A stretch of 26,238 nt of DNA, taken from Armadillidium nasatum. Its lineage: Eukaryota; Arthropoda; Malacostraca; Isopoda; Armadillidiidae. Positions within the stretch are counted from its first letter, which is position 1. Each line of letters begins with the position of its first letter. Below the pieces are notes generated by a model. That model was given only the letters and a program-made list of their open reading frames with translations, did not search any database and was not told where the DNA came from. Positions 1 through 22,934 of this stretch are shown piece after piece. The stretch lies in assembly GCA_009176605.1 (NCBI GenBank), contig SEYY01006591.1, positions 1 to 26,238 on the forward strand, written 5' to 3'. The position numbers and the translations under genes were made by a program.

Positions 1-951
1 TTTTTCAGCCGATTCTGCTGAAATTTCCAGTGTATATAGATTTTTTACCGGTAAGAAAAGTCCATTTCTAGCATTTTTCCGAGTCTATTACGGTTAAAAA
101 GTTTCTTTTTCTTTTTTTTTTTTTTTTTTGTGAAATTTGACCCTTTTTCAAAAGAATGGCGGGGCCAAACCACTTTTTAGAATGAGCTGAAAGTTGGACT
201 ATTTATTCAAAATTATTTGGGCTACAAAAGCTTCTAATAGATTTTTGTTCTCAGTCATAGAAAAAATTTTATAAGGCAAAAACTGACCAACTATAGAAAA
301 AACATTTTTTTGAACTAAAAAATTCCACCTTTTCAGACTAAAATTTTTTTTTAAAAAATACAACTATAACATATCTTATTTTTGGTGGATGTATGGAGGA
401 GGGGTATGGCTACAAATTCCTCTACATACTTTATTCGATACGATTCGTTGGTTTCGAGAAATAGCCTTCAAAAAGGTCCATATTTGACCAAATTCAAAAA
501 TTCCCAAAGTTCCCAAGTTCGTTAATAATGCACTAAATAAATGTTGTTGCCCTGTTCCTCCTCTAAACAATATCCACAAATCAAAAAAAAATAGTAGACA
601 GCGTTTTTTTAAATAATTTTTTCCTCCAGAAGGGTACGATTTTTGCACAAAAAAAAATTCAAGGGCTTATAACTTTTTTTTAGACGTGATATCAAAAATC
701 TATTCCCACCAATGCGAGAAATTGGGGCTAAGATTATTCATTTAAATTTTCAGCTCATATGGACCAGTAGCTTAACCCAGTTATTCATTTTTTTCAACTT
801 TGGGTCCAAATAAGTTTCAAATCGTTATAGACTCAAAAAAATGCTCGAAGTCAACTTTGAACTTCGTGAAAAAATTCATATTACTTGAAAATTTCAGCTC
901 AATCAGTAAAATAATAATAATGAAAAAAAATTCAAACAAAATATAGGAAAA
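1..951. other. AT-rich non-coding sequence, nothing recognised
   Basis: No convincing open frame, RNA or repeat end is visible. A T-tract lies near 110-130. Similar 'TTTCAGCTCA' phrases at about 748 and 891, and a reverse form near 184, hint at old repeat sequence but are too short to build on. Confidence 0.4.
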
Positions 952-1184
952 TTAAGATTTTTTTCTTTTCTGTTTCTTTGACCGCTCCTTTTCTGCTAGT
1001 GAATGTTCATCTTTGTGTTTTGATTTTAGATACTCCAAAAATATTTGGTTGAAATTTTTTTACTTGTAGCACCCGGAGGTTCTCTTATAATTTTCTGACT
1101 GCAGATGTTACATTTAGCTATTTCAAGCCTATCCAGAAACATTGTAAAGTACTCCAATACTGCAGAAGCTGATCTTTTAGCCAT
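952..1184 (-). pseudogene. Remnant of a BED zinc-finger N-terminus of a transposase (hAT-type)
   Basis: From an ATG at 1184 the minus strand reads MAKRSASAVLEYFTMFLDRL, then a Cx2C pair in AKCNICSQK and a Gly-rich turn REPPGATSKK. After a one-base frame change near the run of A/T at about 1045 it continues EYLKSKHKDEHSLAEKERSK and a basic tail to TAA at 954-952. The order aromatic-YF, CxxC, then LKSKHKDEH is the BED finger pattern found at the start of hAT transposases. The usual first His of the H-L-x3-H motif appears as Tyr. No catalytic region follows, so it is a dead fragment. It lies about 450 bp inside the repeat end at 1640, as expected for a transposase N-terminus. Confidence 0.6.
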
Positions 1185-1452
1185 ATTGACTGAAAGTATA
1201 AACAAAGTACTAATTTTGAAATAATGTAGCTAAATGATACAAGTTTGATACATAGCAATAAAATAAAATATGTAATAATACAGGTTAAATTGATAATTTT
1301 ATATTTTACATTTTTTCAAGCTTTACCTTAGGGTCTTTCTTAGGTAAACCTGTTGAATTACTATTATGAATTTTAAATTTTTTATTATTTTTTTAATTTT
1401 TGTACTTTTTTTTAAACTTTTACTATGCAAAACTGTAATTTTCTGAAAATTT

Positions 1453-1773
<321 letters not shown>

Positions 1774-1883
1774 TTTTATATTATTTTTTTATATTTTTTT
1801 TTATTTACCAATTTTTTAATATTGTTATTTAAATATTTTCAATTTATATTATAATAAAAAATTAATTATTATTATTATTACAG

Positions 1884-2087
1884 GTACCAGGTATTTTAAG
1901 TAGCGGAAAATCACGGAAAAAGTTAGAAGTTATCGACAAAAAATTACAAAAACTTCACGAAAAGATGCCAGAAAATAGTTTAATTTTGTTGTTATTTACT
2001 AAAAAATTGAGTTCTTCAATACCAAAAAAGGGTTTGTTGTTATTAGATCTTAAAGGTCAAGATATTAATAGCTTTCATAAATGTTAG
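1884..2087 (+). CDS. Possible last exon of an unidentified plus-strand gene
   Basis: A pyrimidine/TTA-rich tract and acceptor TTACAG (to 1883) are followed by 67 open codons and TAG at 2085-2087. The reading starts VPGILSSGKSRKKLEVIDKK and continues LQKLHEKMPENSLILLLF, ending GQDINSFHKC. The Lys-rich amphipathic helix followed by a hydrophobic strand looks like real protein rather than chance AT-rich reading. It vaguely recalls the tail of REXO5-type RNA exonucleases, but I cannot confirm that. An AATAAA lies at 2443-2448. Upstream exons are not visible in the transposon-derived sequence to the left, so this may also be an orphan or a chance frame. Confidence 0.4.
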   Translation, partial: VPGILSSGKSRKKLEVIDKKLQKLHEKMPENSLILLLFTKKLSSSIPKKGLLLLDLKGQDINSFHKC

Positions 2088-2959
2088 GAAATATATTTAT
2101 ATTTTTGTTGGTTCTATAAAATTTTTTTTAGAGATTTATTTTTTATTTTTGACCACTCTTATTTGATGGAGTTTTACCAAAGTGTTTAAGACCCCTCCCC
2201 CCTCCCCATCCTTTAAAAAATATGACATGTGATTATTTTTTTTTTTGTGATCTACCAATTTGCTGTTTACTTTTACCATTCAAGCCAGAATTCCTACGAT
2301 GAAAATGACCATCAATGTGTTGTTTGGAAATTTCATTGATGGCTTTATGAACTGCTGGTCTTCAACTTTGCTGGAAGAAACGATTGCTCATATTTGTTAA
2401 TTCATTTAAGAAATCAAAGTTTTTTTTTTATATAATTGGGTTAATAAAATAGAACTAACAAAAGTGTCTTCGTTGACATACATTATCTGCTGCGAAAGCT
2501 ACAGTTTTTCAAATTATATGCAATAGTTAAATGTCGTAAATCAATTCCAACTTCAAATATTATAGTCCAGCGAAAGGTATGTATCGTCCATCCCCACAAC
2601 ATTCACTCGACTCTAATAATTGTTCTATATATCCTGTAAGGTAATTGGCGGGCCACTTTGTAAGCAGTTCACTTGAACAAGAATACATTATAAAGAATAA
2701 GTTGACCAATGTGTCCGCAGCTGGTTTTCGATTGACATTTTAATGAATACACTTGCAATTTTTTCCTATATCATTATCTTCATTATTATGCATAATGTTC
2801 ATAGTACTATTCCTTTGAATCGATATTTTTTTTTAATGATTTTTCGTATGGCTTCCCCCTTCCTTTTATATTTTAACCATATATACACTACCTAATTAAT
2901 ATGAACAAAATCCAGTGAAAGATAAGATAGGCTGAATATTCTCCTACTGTTACCATATA
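2088..2959. other. Non-coding AT-rich stretch
   Basis: No coding frame or known repeat is recognised here. If the exon at 1884-2087 is real, the first few hundred bases would be its 3' UTR, with AATAAA at 2443-2448. Confidence 0.4.
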
Positions 2960-3151
2960 CAGTCGTGAACAGAAGTTCGTTCCTATTAAGCTGGAAATAA
3001 ATATTTATATAAAATGGAGATCATTTCATAAAAGCTCTATTTTGAATAAAAAGAATAAAAACATTGAGAGGGGCTTAATTGGACTGTGATTGGCTGAATT
3101 TTATATAAATATTTTTCCAGCTTAATAGGAACGAACTTCTGTTCACGACTG
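2960..3151. mobile_element. 192-bp Tc1/mariner-type MITE with about 54-bp terminal inverted repeats
   Basis: The ends are CAGTCGTGAACAGAAGTTCG and its reverse complement, and the inverted match continues about 54 bases with only a two-base indel. A TA dinucleotide flanks each end (2958-2959 and 3152-3153), the target duplication of the Tc1/mariner group. The middle of about 80 bp has no coding capacity. Confidence 0.9.
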
Positions 3152-3344
3152 TACATTAGTAATTAAGTACAGTACAAATTAAAACTTTCTCCTGCATTTT
3201 TAAAAAAATTTTCCACCTAATTTAGTAATTTAAATTTCCTTAAATATCCTTGATATTCACCATAAAGGAAATTAAAAGAATAAAATTAAATCTTAGAAAA
3301 TGTATTTCAATGGACGGATTATTAAGAATAAAATTTTTTATTTA

Positions 3345-3403
<59 letters not shown>

Positions 3404-4367
3404 TAAATTTCATTATATATACATCTTATTTTTTTGTATAGTAGAAAATAGAAATCTTTTACACCCTATATGACTTACCAAATCTTTTCCTACAATATTA
3501 ACTTCCTAGTACTACTAGGAAGTGTTTGGTTTCCCTTCCTTTTCGAATCCCTCCTTTACCATCCTCCTCTAAAAATTTTGAAAAATTTAAGGTAAATTAA
3601 CCTTGATACAGAATGACAATAATTAGTAAAATAAAAATTAAAATGTGTGCAGACTACAATCATCATAAACCAACCAAACTATTTTCCTTGAATCATATAA
3701 GGTATAAGATTGATACAGTCAGAGTCGAAAAATACCCATAACAATTAAATGTTAGTTCAATTAAAGTTTTACAAAAAAAAAAAAAATCCCTCAAAACCCA
3801 TAGTAAATATTAAAAAAAGTATAAAAAAAACATTCCTTTTAAATCTATTATGTACAAAAATAAATATAACAAATGAAGCACCATTTGTGTATTTAATTAT
3901 AAAACTACTGAAGAGGTATTTCGTAAAAATAAATGGCCCTATGTAGGTTTAATTAAGATTTTTGAACGGCCTTTGTTTCTTCTTTACATATATTAATATA
4001 AACCAACATTCAGTGCAATCTATGCAAAAATTAACCAGGTACTATTGTCTTCTTAACCTTTAAAGAAGTATATTGGCAGCATTGGCTAACATTCTTTCAT
4101 TGAAGAACTTCCACACCAGTCCCTTTACATTTGTTTGCCTTTAAAAACAAAAATTTAAATATGTACAACACAAATTATCCCTTCACCAATTTTTTCCTCT
4201 CCTATTCAGGCATTCGTTTTGCAAACCTTTCCACAAATTGAAATGTATTCAGATAAGTCATAAATAATTTTCATTATACAATAACTTTGTGGAAAAAAGT
4301 TTTACAAAATTTGTGGAAAATGCCTAATTCACTTCATATATATAAAGTTTTATTTTCTTTTTTGCTG
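3152..4367. other. Intergenic AT-rich sequence with poly-T tract
   Basis: A run of about 50 T lies at 3350-3400. The rest has only short A/T-rich chance frames, and I recognise nothing else up to the WDPCP stop codon. Confidence 0.5.
4349..4354 (-). promoter_or_regulatory. Candidate polyadenylation signal of WDPCP
   Basis: AATAAA is read on the minus strand, 13 bases past the TAG stop. In DNA this AT-rich the hexamer is common by chance, and it would give a very short 3' UTR, so it is only a candidate. Confidence 0.3.
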
Positions 4368-14594
<10,227 letters not shown>

Positions 14595-14755
14595 AATCAG
14601 TTTTCTGGTATTTCAATATTGATATTTACAATCATATTTCTTAAAAATAATCAATAATAAATATTTGGAATAAAAATTATTTTACTTATTAGCTAGCTAT
14701 ATTATATACCTAGGTTATTTCTAGGGAAGTTAGGTTAGTTTTGGTTGGGGAGGGA

Positions 14756-14945
14756 GGGACTGACCAGGGTTGGAATTTTGACAGGGCTCGGGTTGCCTAA
14801 AATTTGTAAAGAGATCAAAAGCACTGAAATTTTAGGTTAAGAAAATTAGCTATAATTTTAATTGAGATTAATTAAATTATAAGGAAGGAGTTGAATAGCC
14901 AAAATTTTCTTAAATTAATGATTATGTGCATTTTTTAGAAAATTA
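14756..14945 (+). mobile_element. hAT-like element end (family C, copy 2)
   Basis: It begins GGGACTGACCAGGGTTGG and continues through TTTGTAAAGAGATCAAAAGC, AAATTTTAGGTTAAGAAAAT, AAGGAAGGAGTTGAATAG and TTAAATTAATGATTAT. These blocks occur in the same order, reverse-complemented, at 1453-1640. The copies diverge by visible substitutions and small indels and the match fades after about 14945. Confidence 0.65.
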
Positions 14946-15296
14946 CTGATCTTGTTTAAGAAAAATTTAATTTCAATACTGAGGATGATATAGAAATATG
15001 CTCATTGGCTCATTGCAGTCTAATGAGGTAAATATAATAGTTAATAGTACTAGATTCATCATTAAAATACTTTTGATAGTAAATTAAGTTTAAAGACTTC
15101 AAGTAATGAAAATTTAAAAATTTTCATAAACCTAAATCTTTTGGATTCTCATCTTCGTGGGATGTTATCCTTGCAGACTCTGATGATTCAGAAGCTAGTA
15201 TAGCACTTGATTTCTTTTCAGATAGGTAAAGGTGGAACTCTTTCCATGATGTGGAGGCCTATGCTTATCTTTATGTATGGGTTCCTGTATAATCTA
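14946..15296. other. Unassigned stretch with a coding-like fragment at 15121-15231
   Basis: On the plus strand, 15121-15231 reads FHKPKSFGFSSSWDVILADS, then DDSEASIALDFFSDR and TAA. Composition and codon texture look like decayed coding sequence, perhaps the interior of the neighbouring element, but I do not recognise the family. Nothing else is seen. Confidence 0.3.
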
Positions 15297-15564
15297 GGGA
15301 TGGAGTGAAGTATCAGTATCGGTAAGTATCAGCATATTTTTAGGTATCGTATTGGTATCTATGAATTTGAAATCTTGGTATCGGTATCGGTAAATTTGAA
15401 AGTCTTAGTATCAGTATCAGTAAAAATTTTGGTATATGAATGGTAAAGTATCGGTATCGGTATCGGCATATTTTTAGGTATCAGTGAATTTGAAATCTTG
15501 GTATCGGTATCTGTGAATTTGGAAGTCTTGGTATGGGTAAAAATTTTGGTAATGCTCCATCCCT
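15297..15564. mobile_element. CGATAC-rich MITE, family A copy 2 (268 bp, inverted relative to copy 1)
   Basis: GGGATGGAGTGAAGTATC opens the element and GCTCCATCCC closes it. Units of GTATCGGTATCGG alternate with phrases such as GAATTTGAAATCTTGG and GGTATATGAATG, in the same order as the reverse complement of copy 1. CTGTATA occurs on both sides (15285-15291 and 15567-15573), a possible 7-8-bp target duplication with two to five extra bases beside the ends. Confidence 0.8.
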
Positions 15565-16844
15565 ACTGTATACTGAATTTTTATTTAATAAATTTTCTTT
15601 TAGGTTCCAGGCAAATTTTGTAATAAGTCTAAGGTTCATGACAAATAAATGACTTAATCGTCTTTAGTTAATTTATAGTGCATAGTTGTATAAAAGTAGT
15701 AAAAAGGATTCATATGGAATGAACTTATTGAAGCTTACAAGAAAATTCTAAATCTGAAGATAGAAGATACAAGTGAACATTCATTGTCTAATAATCTTTA
15801 CTCTTACTATTTCTGATCTGTTTTCTTCTTCAATGTTTATTTGTCATTGGCTGATTCATCAAGTGAACTTCATTTTGGGACAGGTGTTGTAATTGTTATA
15901 TTTAGGTAAAATTTAAAAGTTTTATGAATCATAGCACTATGTCCAAATTTAACCGAGTTTGTTTTGAGCTGAATAAATATACAGTATATATGAAAAAATT
16001 AACATCAACAATGACTCTATTGCCTTCTGGAAGGCAAATAAGAATGATTTGGTAAAAAAAAAAATAATTTTATATAAAATTTATTTTGTTATTTATGAAC
16101 ACGTTTAAAAAAGTTTATTCCATCATTATTTTCCTTTTCTTTTTAGTGAAAAATACTAAGGGCAACATTCAAAGTTTGTTAAATACTAAATTGAATTAAT
16201 TAATAACATAGTTAAAGACAAATGTTTACAAATATATATATTTAGAGCATAAATATTTCTTTTATTATTAAATTTTTTTGTTTTTCTTTTTTTTATGCTC
16301 CTTTACTTTCCAGCACTTAAATATTATAAGTATAATACATTTAAGAATATTTTGTCTTTATATTTTCAATATAGTAAAAACACAAAGATGTGGTGACACG
16401 GACTAAATTTTTACCCACATTAACGGGTGGTAATTCTTCACAAATACTCAAATTATAATTAAGCCTTAGGTAGCTATCCATAATTTGTCTCTTAAATGGT
16501 ATTTAATTGTTATTCAAAATATAAATTGGGAGTGTAACGTATATTGAAGAAAAGCAATAGAAAATGGGTTGTAAAATCAAATTTGCTAAATTAGGATCAT
16601 AAGATAGTGAAATAGATTTCAAACGTCATAAAGCTCGGCTGTCATTGGCAACTTTGACAATATCGCATAAGATATTGAGAAGTTAATCAGAAAATATAGA
16701 TATTAAGACAGGAATATATTGATACTAATCTAACAAATTAATTTGACTTAACCTTACCTTGATTTGAAGGGTAAATGTATGCTAACAGCCAGCAAATAGG
16801 CCTAACCTAAAAAAAAATGAATGGGAAATGCATAGGTTCTAGTA
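15565..16844. other. AT-rich sequence, nothing recognised
   Basis: No clear gene, RNA or repeat ends. Small open stretches (for example about 16564-16680 on the plus strand) are interrupted and not recognisable. Confidence 0.4.
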
Positions 16845-17729
16845 GGGTCAATCCATTTTTTCCGTACCAAAATAATGGAAGTTGGCCGCTCGATAATTTT
16901 AGAAAACTTTTATATTTTGCATGGCGTTAATGTTATCCCTGGAAAGTTCAAAACCACCATTCGTTTTTGTAGATTTACTCTGGTTGTAACAGGGTGAGCC
17001 AAAATGTTAGACCAGGTGGAGCCAAATTTTCACTTAGTAGAGGCTAACATTTTAAGTAATATCTCCATATTGGTAATTCTTATACCAAATTTCATAGAGA
17101 TTGATTTGTTAGGAATACTTTAAGGTACATTTGGCCTTTCCTGTTTTTTTTTGTGAAAATAATATTTCACCATGAAAATGAATCCGAAAAAATCGAAGAA
17201 ATTTCCATTTTCATGGGTGTATTATTAAAAGAAGGAAATAATTTAACGATAAAAAATTTTGTGTGATGATACATACTAAAGTATGGTTTAACTTAAATCT
17301 TATTTGAAGTTGGGTAAATATTTTTAAAACAATTTACAGGGTGTTCAAAAATCAATTTTTCTGGAAAATCGGTAACTTTGAACCTTAATATCTCTGGTGG
17401 GGTAAGTGCTAAAAATCTGAAATTTTCACACATTATACTACTACCATAGATGTTCCTTGACCTGCAATATAAACTTTGGTTCTTGCTTATTTTAAGAAAT
17501 ACAGCCATTCAAAAATGCTAAAAAAAAAAAAAATTTTAAAGTTGTGTTATGATACCTATAATTATAGTTATTATAGTTCAAGACAATACATAGACAAATG
17601 AAATAGTGTGGCATCAAGGAGAAATGAAAACAAAGTTAAAAAAAATTTAATTATAAGGTTAATATACATAAGAATGTACCATTATATCTACTTTAAATGA
17701 CAAAATTAACTCAATAACTTTTAAAAAGT

Positions 17730-17851
<122 letters not shown>

Positions 17852-17906
17852 AAGGTATGATTATAACATAAAAAAAAACCTTTAAATGCAAAATAAAATT
17901 GAGCGG

Positions 17907-18863
<957 letters not shown>

Positions 18864-19973
18864 ACTTTTTTAAAAGTTATTGAGTTAATTTTGTCATTTA
18901 AAGTAGATATAATGGTACATTCTTATGTATATTAACCTTATAATTAAATTTTTTAAACTTTGTTTTCATTTCTCCTTGATGCCACACTATTTCATTTGTC
19001 TATGTATTGTCTTGAACTATAATAACTATAATTATAGGTATCATAACACAACTTAAAATTTTTTTTTTTTAGCATTTTTGAATGGCTGTATTTCTTAAAA
19101 TAAGCAAGTACCAAAGTTTATATTGCAGGTCAAGGAACATCTATGGTAGTAGTATAATGTGTGAAAATTTCAGATTTTTAGCACTTACCAAACCAGAGAT
19201 ATTAAAGTTCAAAGTTACAGATTTTCCAAAAAATTGATTTTTGAACACCCTGTAAATTGTTTTAAAAATATTTACCCAACTTCAAATATGATTTAAGTTA
19301 AACCATACTTTAGTATGTATCATCACACAAAATTTTATATCGTTAAATTATTTCCTTCTTTTAATAATACACCCATGAAAATGGAAATTTCTTCGATTTT
19401 TAACACAATTTTTCGGATTCATTTTCATGGTGAAATATTATTTTCACAAAAAAAAACAGGAAAGGCCAAATGTACCTTAAAGTATCCCTAACAAATCAAT
19501 CTCTATGAAATTTGGTATAAGAATTACCAATATGGAGATATTACTTAAAATGTTAGCCTCTACTTAAGTGAAAATTTGGCTCCACCTGGTCTAACATTTT
19601 GGCTCACCCTGTTACAACCAGAGTAAATCTACAAAAACGAATGGTGGTTTTGAACTTCCCAGGGATAACATTAACGCCATGCAAAATATAAAAGTTTTCT
19701 AAAATTATCGAGCGGCCATCATCGGTACAGAAAAAATGGATTGACCCAGTAGTAAATAATATTTCATATATCAAAACCATGAAAACTAATATATCTGAAA
19801 TATTTTTATTTAGGTTAATTGAGGCGAGAAAAACATTTACTATGTGGAATATATTTGTATGAACTAAAAATATCAAAAATGAAAAATAAAATTAATTAAA
19901 ACAATAAATTACCATAATTTAACTATACATCATATTACTTTAATGACATCATATCATTTGGTTTTTTAATGTG

Positions 19974-20313
19974 TGTCAAGTTAGCAAAACATTTTAGCTA
20001 AAGATTTTTTTAAAGGACAAACTTCAGGGGACAAATAGGACAGATAACCAGTGTAAAAATAAATAAATATAATAGTAAAATATAAGTTAAAAAATATAAT
20101 AAATTTAATGAATACAGATGCATGGCACACGAACATCTATCTACGGGGGGCTCTTCCCCCCGTACCCCCCGACCCGTGAGTGATGATTATATATATATAT
20201 TTTTTAAATTATATTTTAATCATTCTTATTTATTTATTTATTTTTACACTGTGGTTGTCTGTCCTATTTGTCCTTAAAAAAATCTATAGCTAAAATCTTT
20301 TGCTAACTTGACA
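19974..20313. mobile_element. Small palindromic element with about 110-bp inverted arms and a G/C hairpin in the middle
   Basis: TGTCAAGTTAGCAAAA and following bases (19974-20090) are mirrored at 20205-20313, including AGGACAAATAGGACAGA and an AAATAAATAAAT block. The left arm has a 15-base partial repeat of GGACAAA that the right arm lacks. Between the arms lies a conspicuous G/C-rich stretch. It has no coding capacity, so it looks like a foldback MITE. Confidence 0.65.
20142..20164. other. Perfect 9-bp G/C hairpin
   Basis: TACGGGGGG (20142-20150) pairs with CCCCCCGTA (20156-20164) around CTCTT, followed by a further CCCCCC run. This is very unusual in such AT-rich DNA and lies at the centre of the palindromic element. 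Confidence 0.85.
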
Positions 20314-21535
20314 GACGTGGTTTTTTACTGCCAGGTTGCTGGATCAGTGTCAGAGGGAATCATATGAAAACTTATAGCTACTTTGGAGTGAAAAAGAGTA
20401 AATCTTTTTTTTTTTTTTAAATATTGAGACTACAAAGACAAAAATTATGAAATAAAGTAAATTATACATATTAAATTGTTAAAAACATCCAGCAATCAGG
20501 CAATGGAAAGCCAAATGATATTATGCCATTCAAGTAGTTCGATATTTGTTAAATCATAGTAATTATTACTTTAATTTTTTTCCTTTATACTTTTGGTTTA
20601 CAAAATCATTTACCACAGCCCAATTAACCTAAAAAAAATTTTCTGACCAATTCTTCTTAATAGTTTGATATATGAAAAAAAAAAATCACTTACTACTAAG
20701 AATTATACACTTATGAAATAAATATAAAAGGTGTTAAAATATACTTTTAAAGTAATTCAAATACATTTAAAAGTATGTTATAAAATATTGTTACACTAAT
20801 ATCAATAATTTTTGTGATATCATTCCCTGCCTATATTGCTATAAGGCATAAGCACATTCAGAGGAGTCAGTCTAATTATATTTTATAATAGGATTTTTAA
20901 TATTTTATTTTTAAATTTACCGAATTTGATTTTCAGACCAATTTTTATTATTTTTCTTCAATATACACTAAATTTCCTGTTTATATTATGAATAACTACT
21001 AAATACCAGGTAAGAGACAAACCATGCATAATAACTAAGCCTTCATCAAATGTATTTTCCAATGTACTATCTGCCGTAGGCCTAAGCATAATAACTTGCT
21101 CTACTGAGTATAAAAGCAAGAAAAAACATGTACATTACATATTGCAATCAAAAAAATACATCTCAAAATGGGCCTACAAGCTAATGTATCTCAGTATGCT
21201 TATGCTTACAACATACAAAGTCACAAATTTAGTAAAGATATAACCCTTAACCCTCAAATTAAGAATTAAATTCGATTAGAAATTATCAATCAGCCACAAA
21301 AAAATAAAAAATAAATAAATACACTTGACACTTAATTATATGAAAAATACATTTATCACATATATAAAAATTCATCTAATAAATTGCGTAATTGACAATA
21401 AATTTTAAAAAATAATAATATTAATAATAATCAAAACACTTTCGGCAAATTCCGAAAACTTTTATTCCGATACTGCTTTAGGTTATGTCATAGGTTATGT
21501 TGAAGAAGAAAAAAAACATTCTCTTTGCTACACGT

Positions 21536-21538
<3 letters not shown>
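20314..21538. other. AT-rich sequence, nothing recognised
   Basis: No open frame of note and no repeat boundary seen. Confidence 0.4.

Positions 21539-21579
<41 letters not shown>
21539..21579. repeat. Poly-T tract
   Basis: An uninterrupted run of about 40 T, followed by a GA-rich stretch. It could be the A-tail of a short retroelement on the minus strand, but no body is recognised. Confidence 0.8.
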
Positions 21580-21584
<5 letters not shown>

Positions 21585-21660
21585 AAAAGAGAGAGACTAA
21601 GTGAGAGTTTGAGAAGACCTCACCAACGAAGGCATATACTGCCCTTCTGGCCATAAAAAA

Positions 21661-21890
21661 TTCAAAGTAACTGAACCGTTTGCAATGAGAGCACATAGGA
21701 ACATAGGAAAATAGAGACAGTTAGAAGCCACAAAGGCCTATCGAGACTGTCCAAGTCCAAACAAATAATAACAATTCAAAGCAACTGAATCGTTTGCAAT
21801 GAGAGCACATAGGAAAATAGAGACAGTTAGAAGCCACAAATGCCTATCGAGACTGTCCCAGTCCAAACAAATAATAGCAATAACAATACT
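21661..21890. repeat. 114-bp direct tandem duplication
   Basis: The unit starting TTCAAAGTAACTGAACCG at 21661 recurs at 21775 as TTCAAAGCAACTGAATCG. The match runs through GAGAGCACATAGGA, GAGACAGTTAGAAGCCAC and CTATCGAGACTGTCC. The first unit has an extra copy of ACATAGGA. Confidence 0.85.
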
Positions 21891-22109
21891 AATACATGCA
21901 CGAAAGACTAGGTCTATCCCATCCTATTTATCAGTTCATTCATGCATAGATAAAAGCAAAACTAAACCCCATTACACATGCAATACTCAATGAACCATCA
22001 CCCACTATGTATATTTACAATGCATTTACAACCTAACTGTAAACTGTGCATCATATTTGAATTCTAAAAATTGAGTATATATATATTGCTAACCTGATAT
22101 ACCTCGGAA

Positions 22110-22379
22110 ATGAAGTCTCTATCGCGCTATCTATTTATCTTGTTTGTTTGTTTGGCTTTGTTTCTGAGAGCAGACCTCACCAACGAGGGCATGTGCCGTC
22201 CCTCCAGGCAGACAAAATACTGCCCTTCAGGCCACCACCAGTTCAAAGCGAGCAATCCGCACGCTCCGAGAGCTGGAGGCGCTCTCTATTTTATCTTGAA
22301 TACGAAGATTCGATTGCTTTCTTTGATTTTCATTTCCATTACCGAACACTCTACATCTGAGCTACAGAGACGATCCTAA
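22110..22379 (+). CDS. Weak small ORF in a locally G/C-richer patch (hypothetical)
   Basis: A single open frame of 89 codons from ATG 22110 starts MKSLSRYLFILFVCLALFLR, which looks like a signal peptide or membrane helix, followed by a basic stretch without a recognisable domain. The patch 22165-22290 is markedly less AT-rich than its surroundings. It shares phrases (CCTCACCAACGA, TGCCCTTC-GGCCA, TTCAAAG) with 21615-21670, so the patch is more likely part of a dispersed repeat than a gene. Confidence 0.2.
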   Translation: MKSLSRYLFILFVCLALFLRADLTNEGMCRPSRQTKYCPSGHHQFKASNPHAPRAGGALYFILNTKIRLLSLIFISITEHSTSELQRRS

Positions 22380-22856
<477 letters not shown>

Positions 22857-22890
22857 TATAAATGGTATTGCTCCTACTGAGCTTAATTTT

Positions 22891-22934
22891 TATTATGAAA
22901 AGAATAGCCAGGAATGAATGTAGCATAGTCAGTT
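22891..22934 (+). repeat. 44-bp inverted repeat, left copy
   Basis: Begins TATTATGAAAAGAATAGCCA and ends TAGCATAGTCAGTT. The exact reverse complement is at 25207-25250. Confidence 0.95.

Noticed and set aside
376..648. 90-codon minus-strand open frame near the left edge
   Set aside because: No recognisable motif, and composition is as expected from AT-rich background with a few T-runs; not supported as a gene.
19604..19876. 90-codon minus-strand open frame over the outer part of the right foldback arm
   Set aside because: The matching part of the left arm does not keep the frame, so the arms appear non-coding.
21539..21579. Poly-T as the A-tail of a minus-strand retroelement
   Set aside because: No reverse transcriptase, tRNA-like head or target duplication could be seen next to it; it is left as a simple tract.
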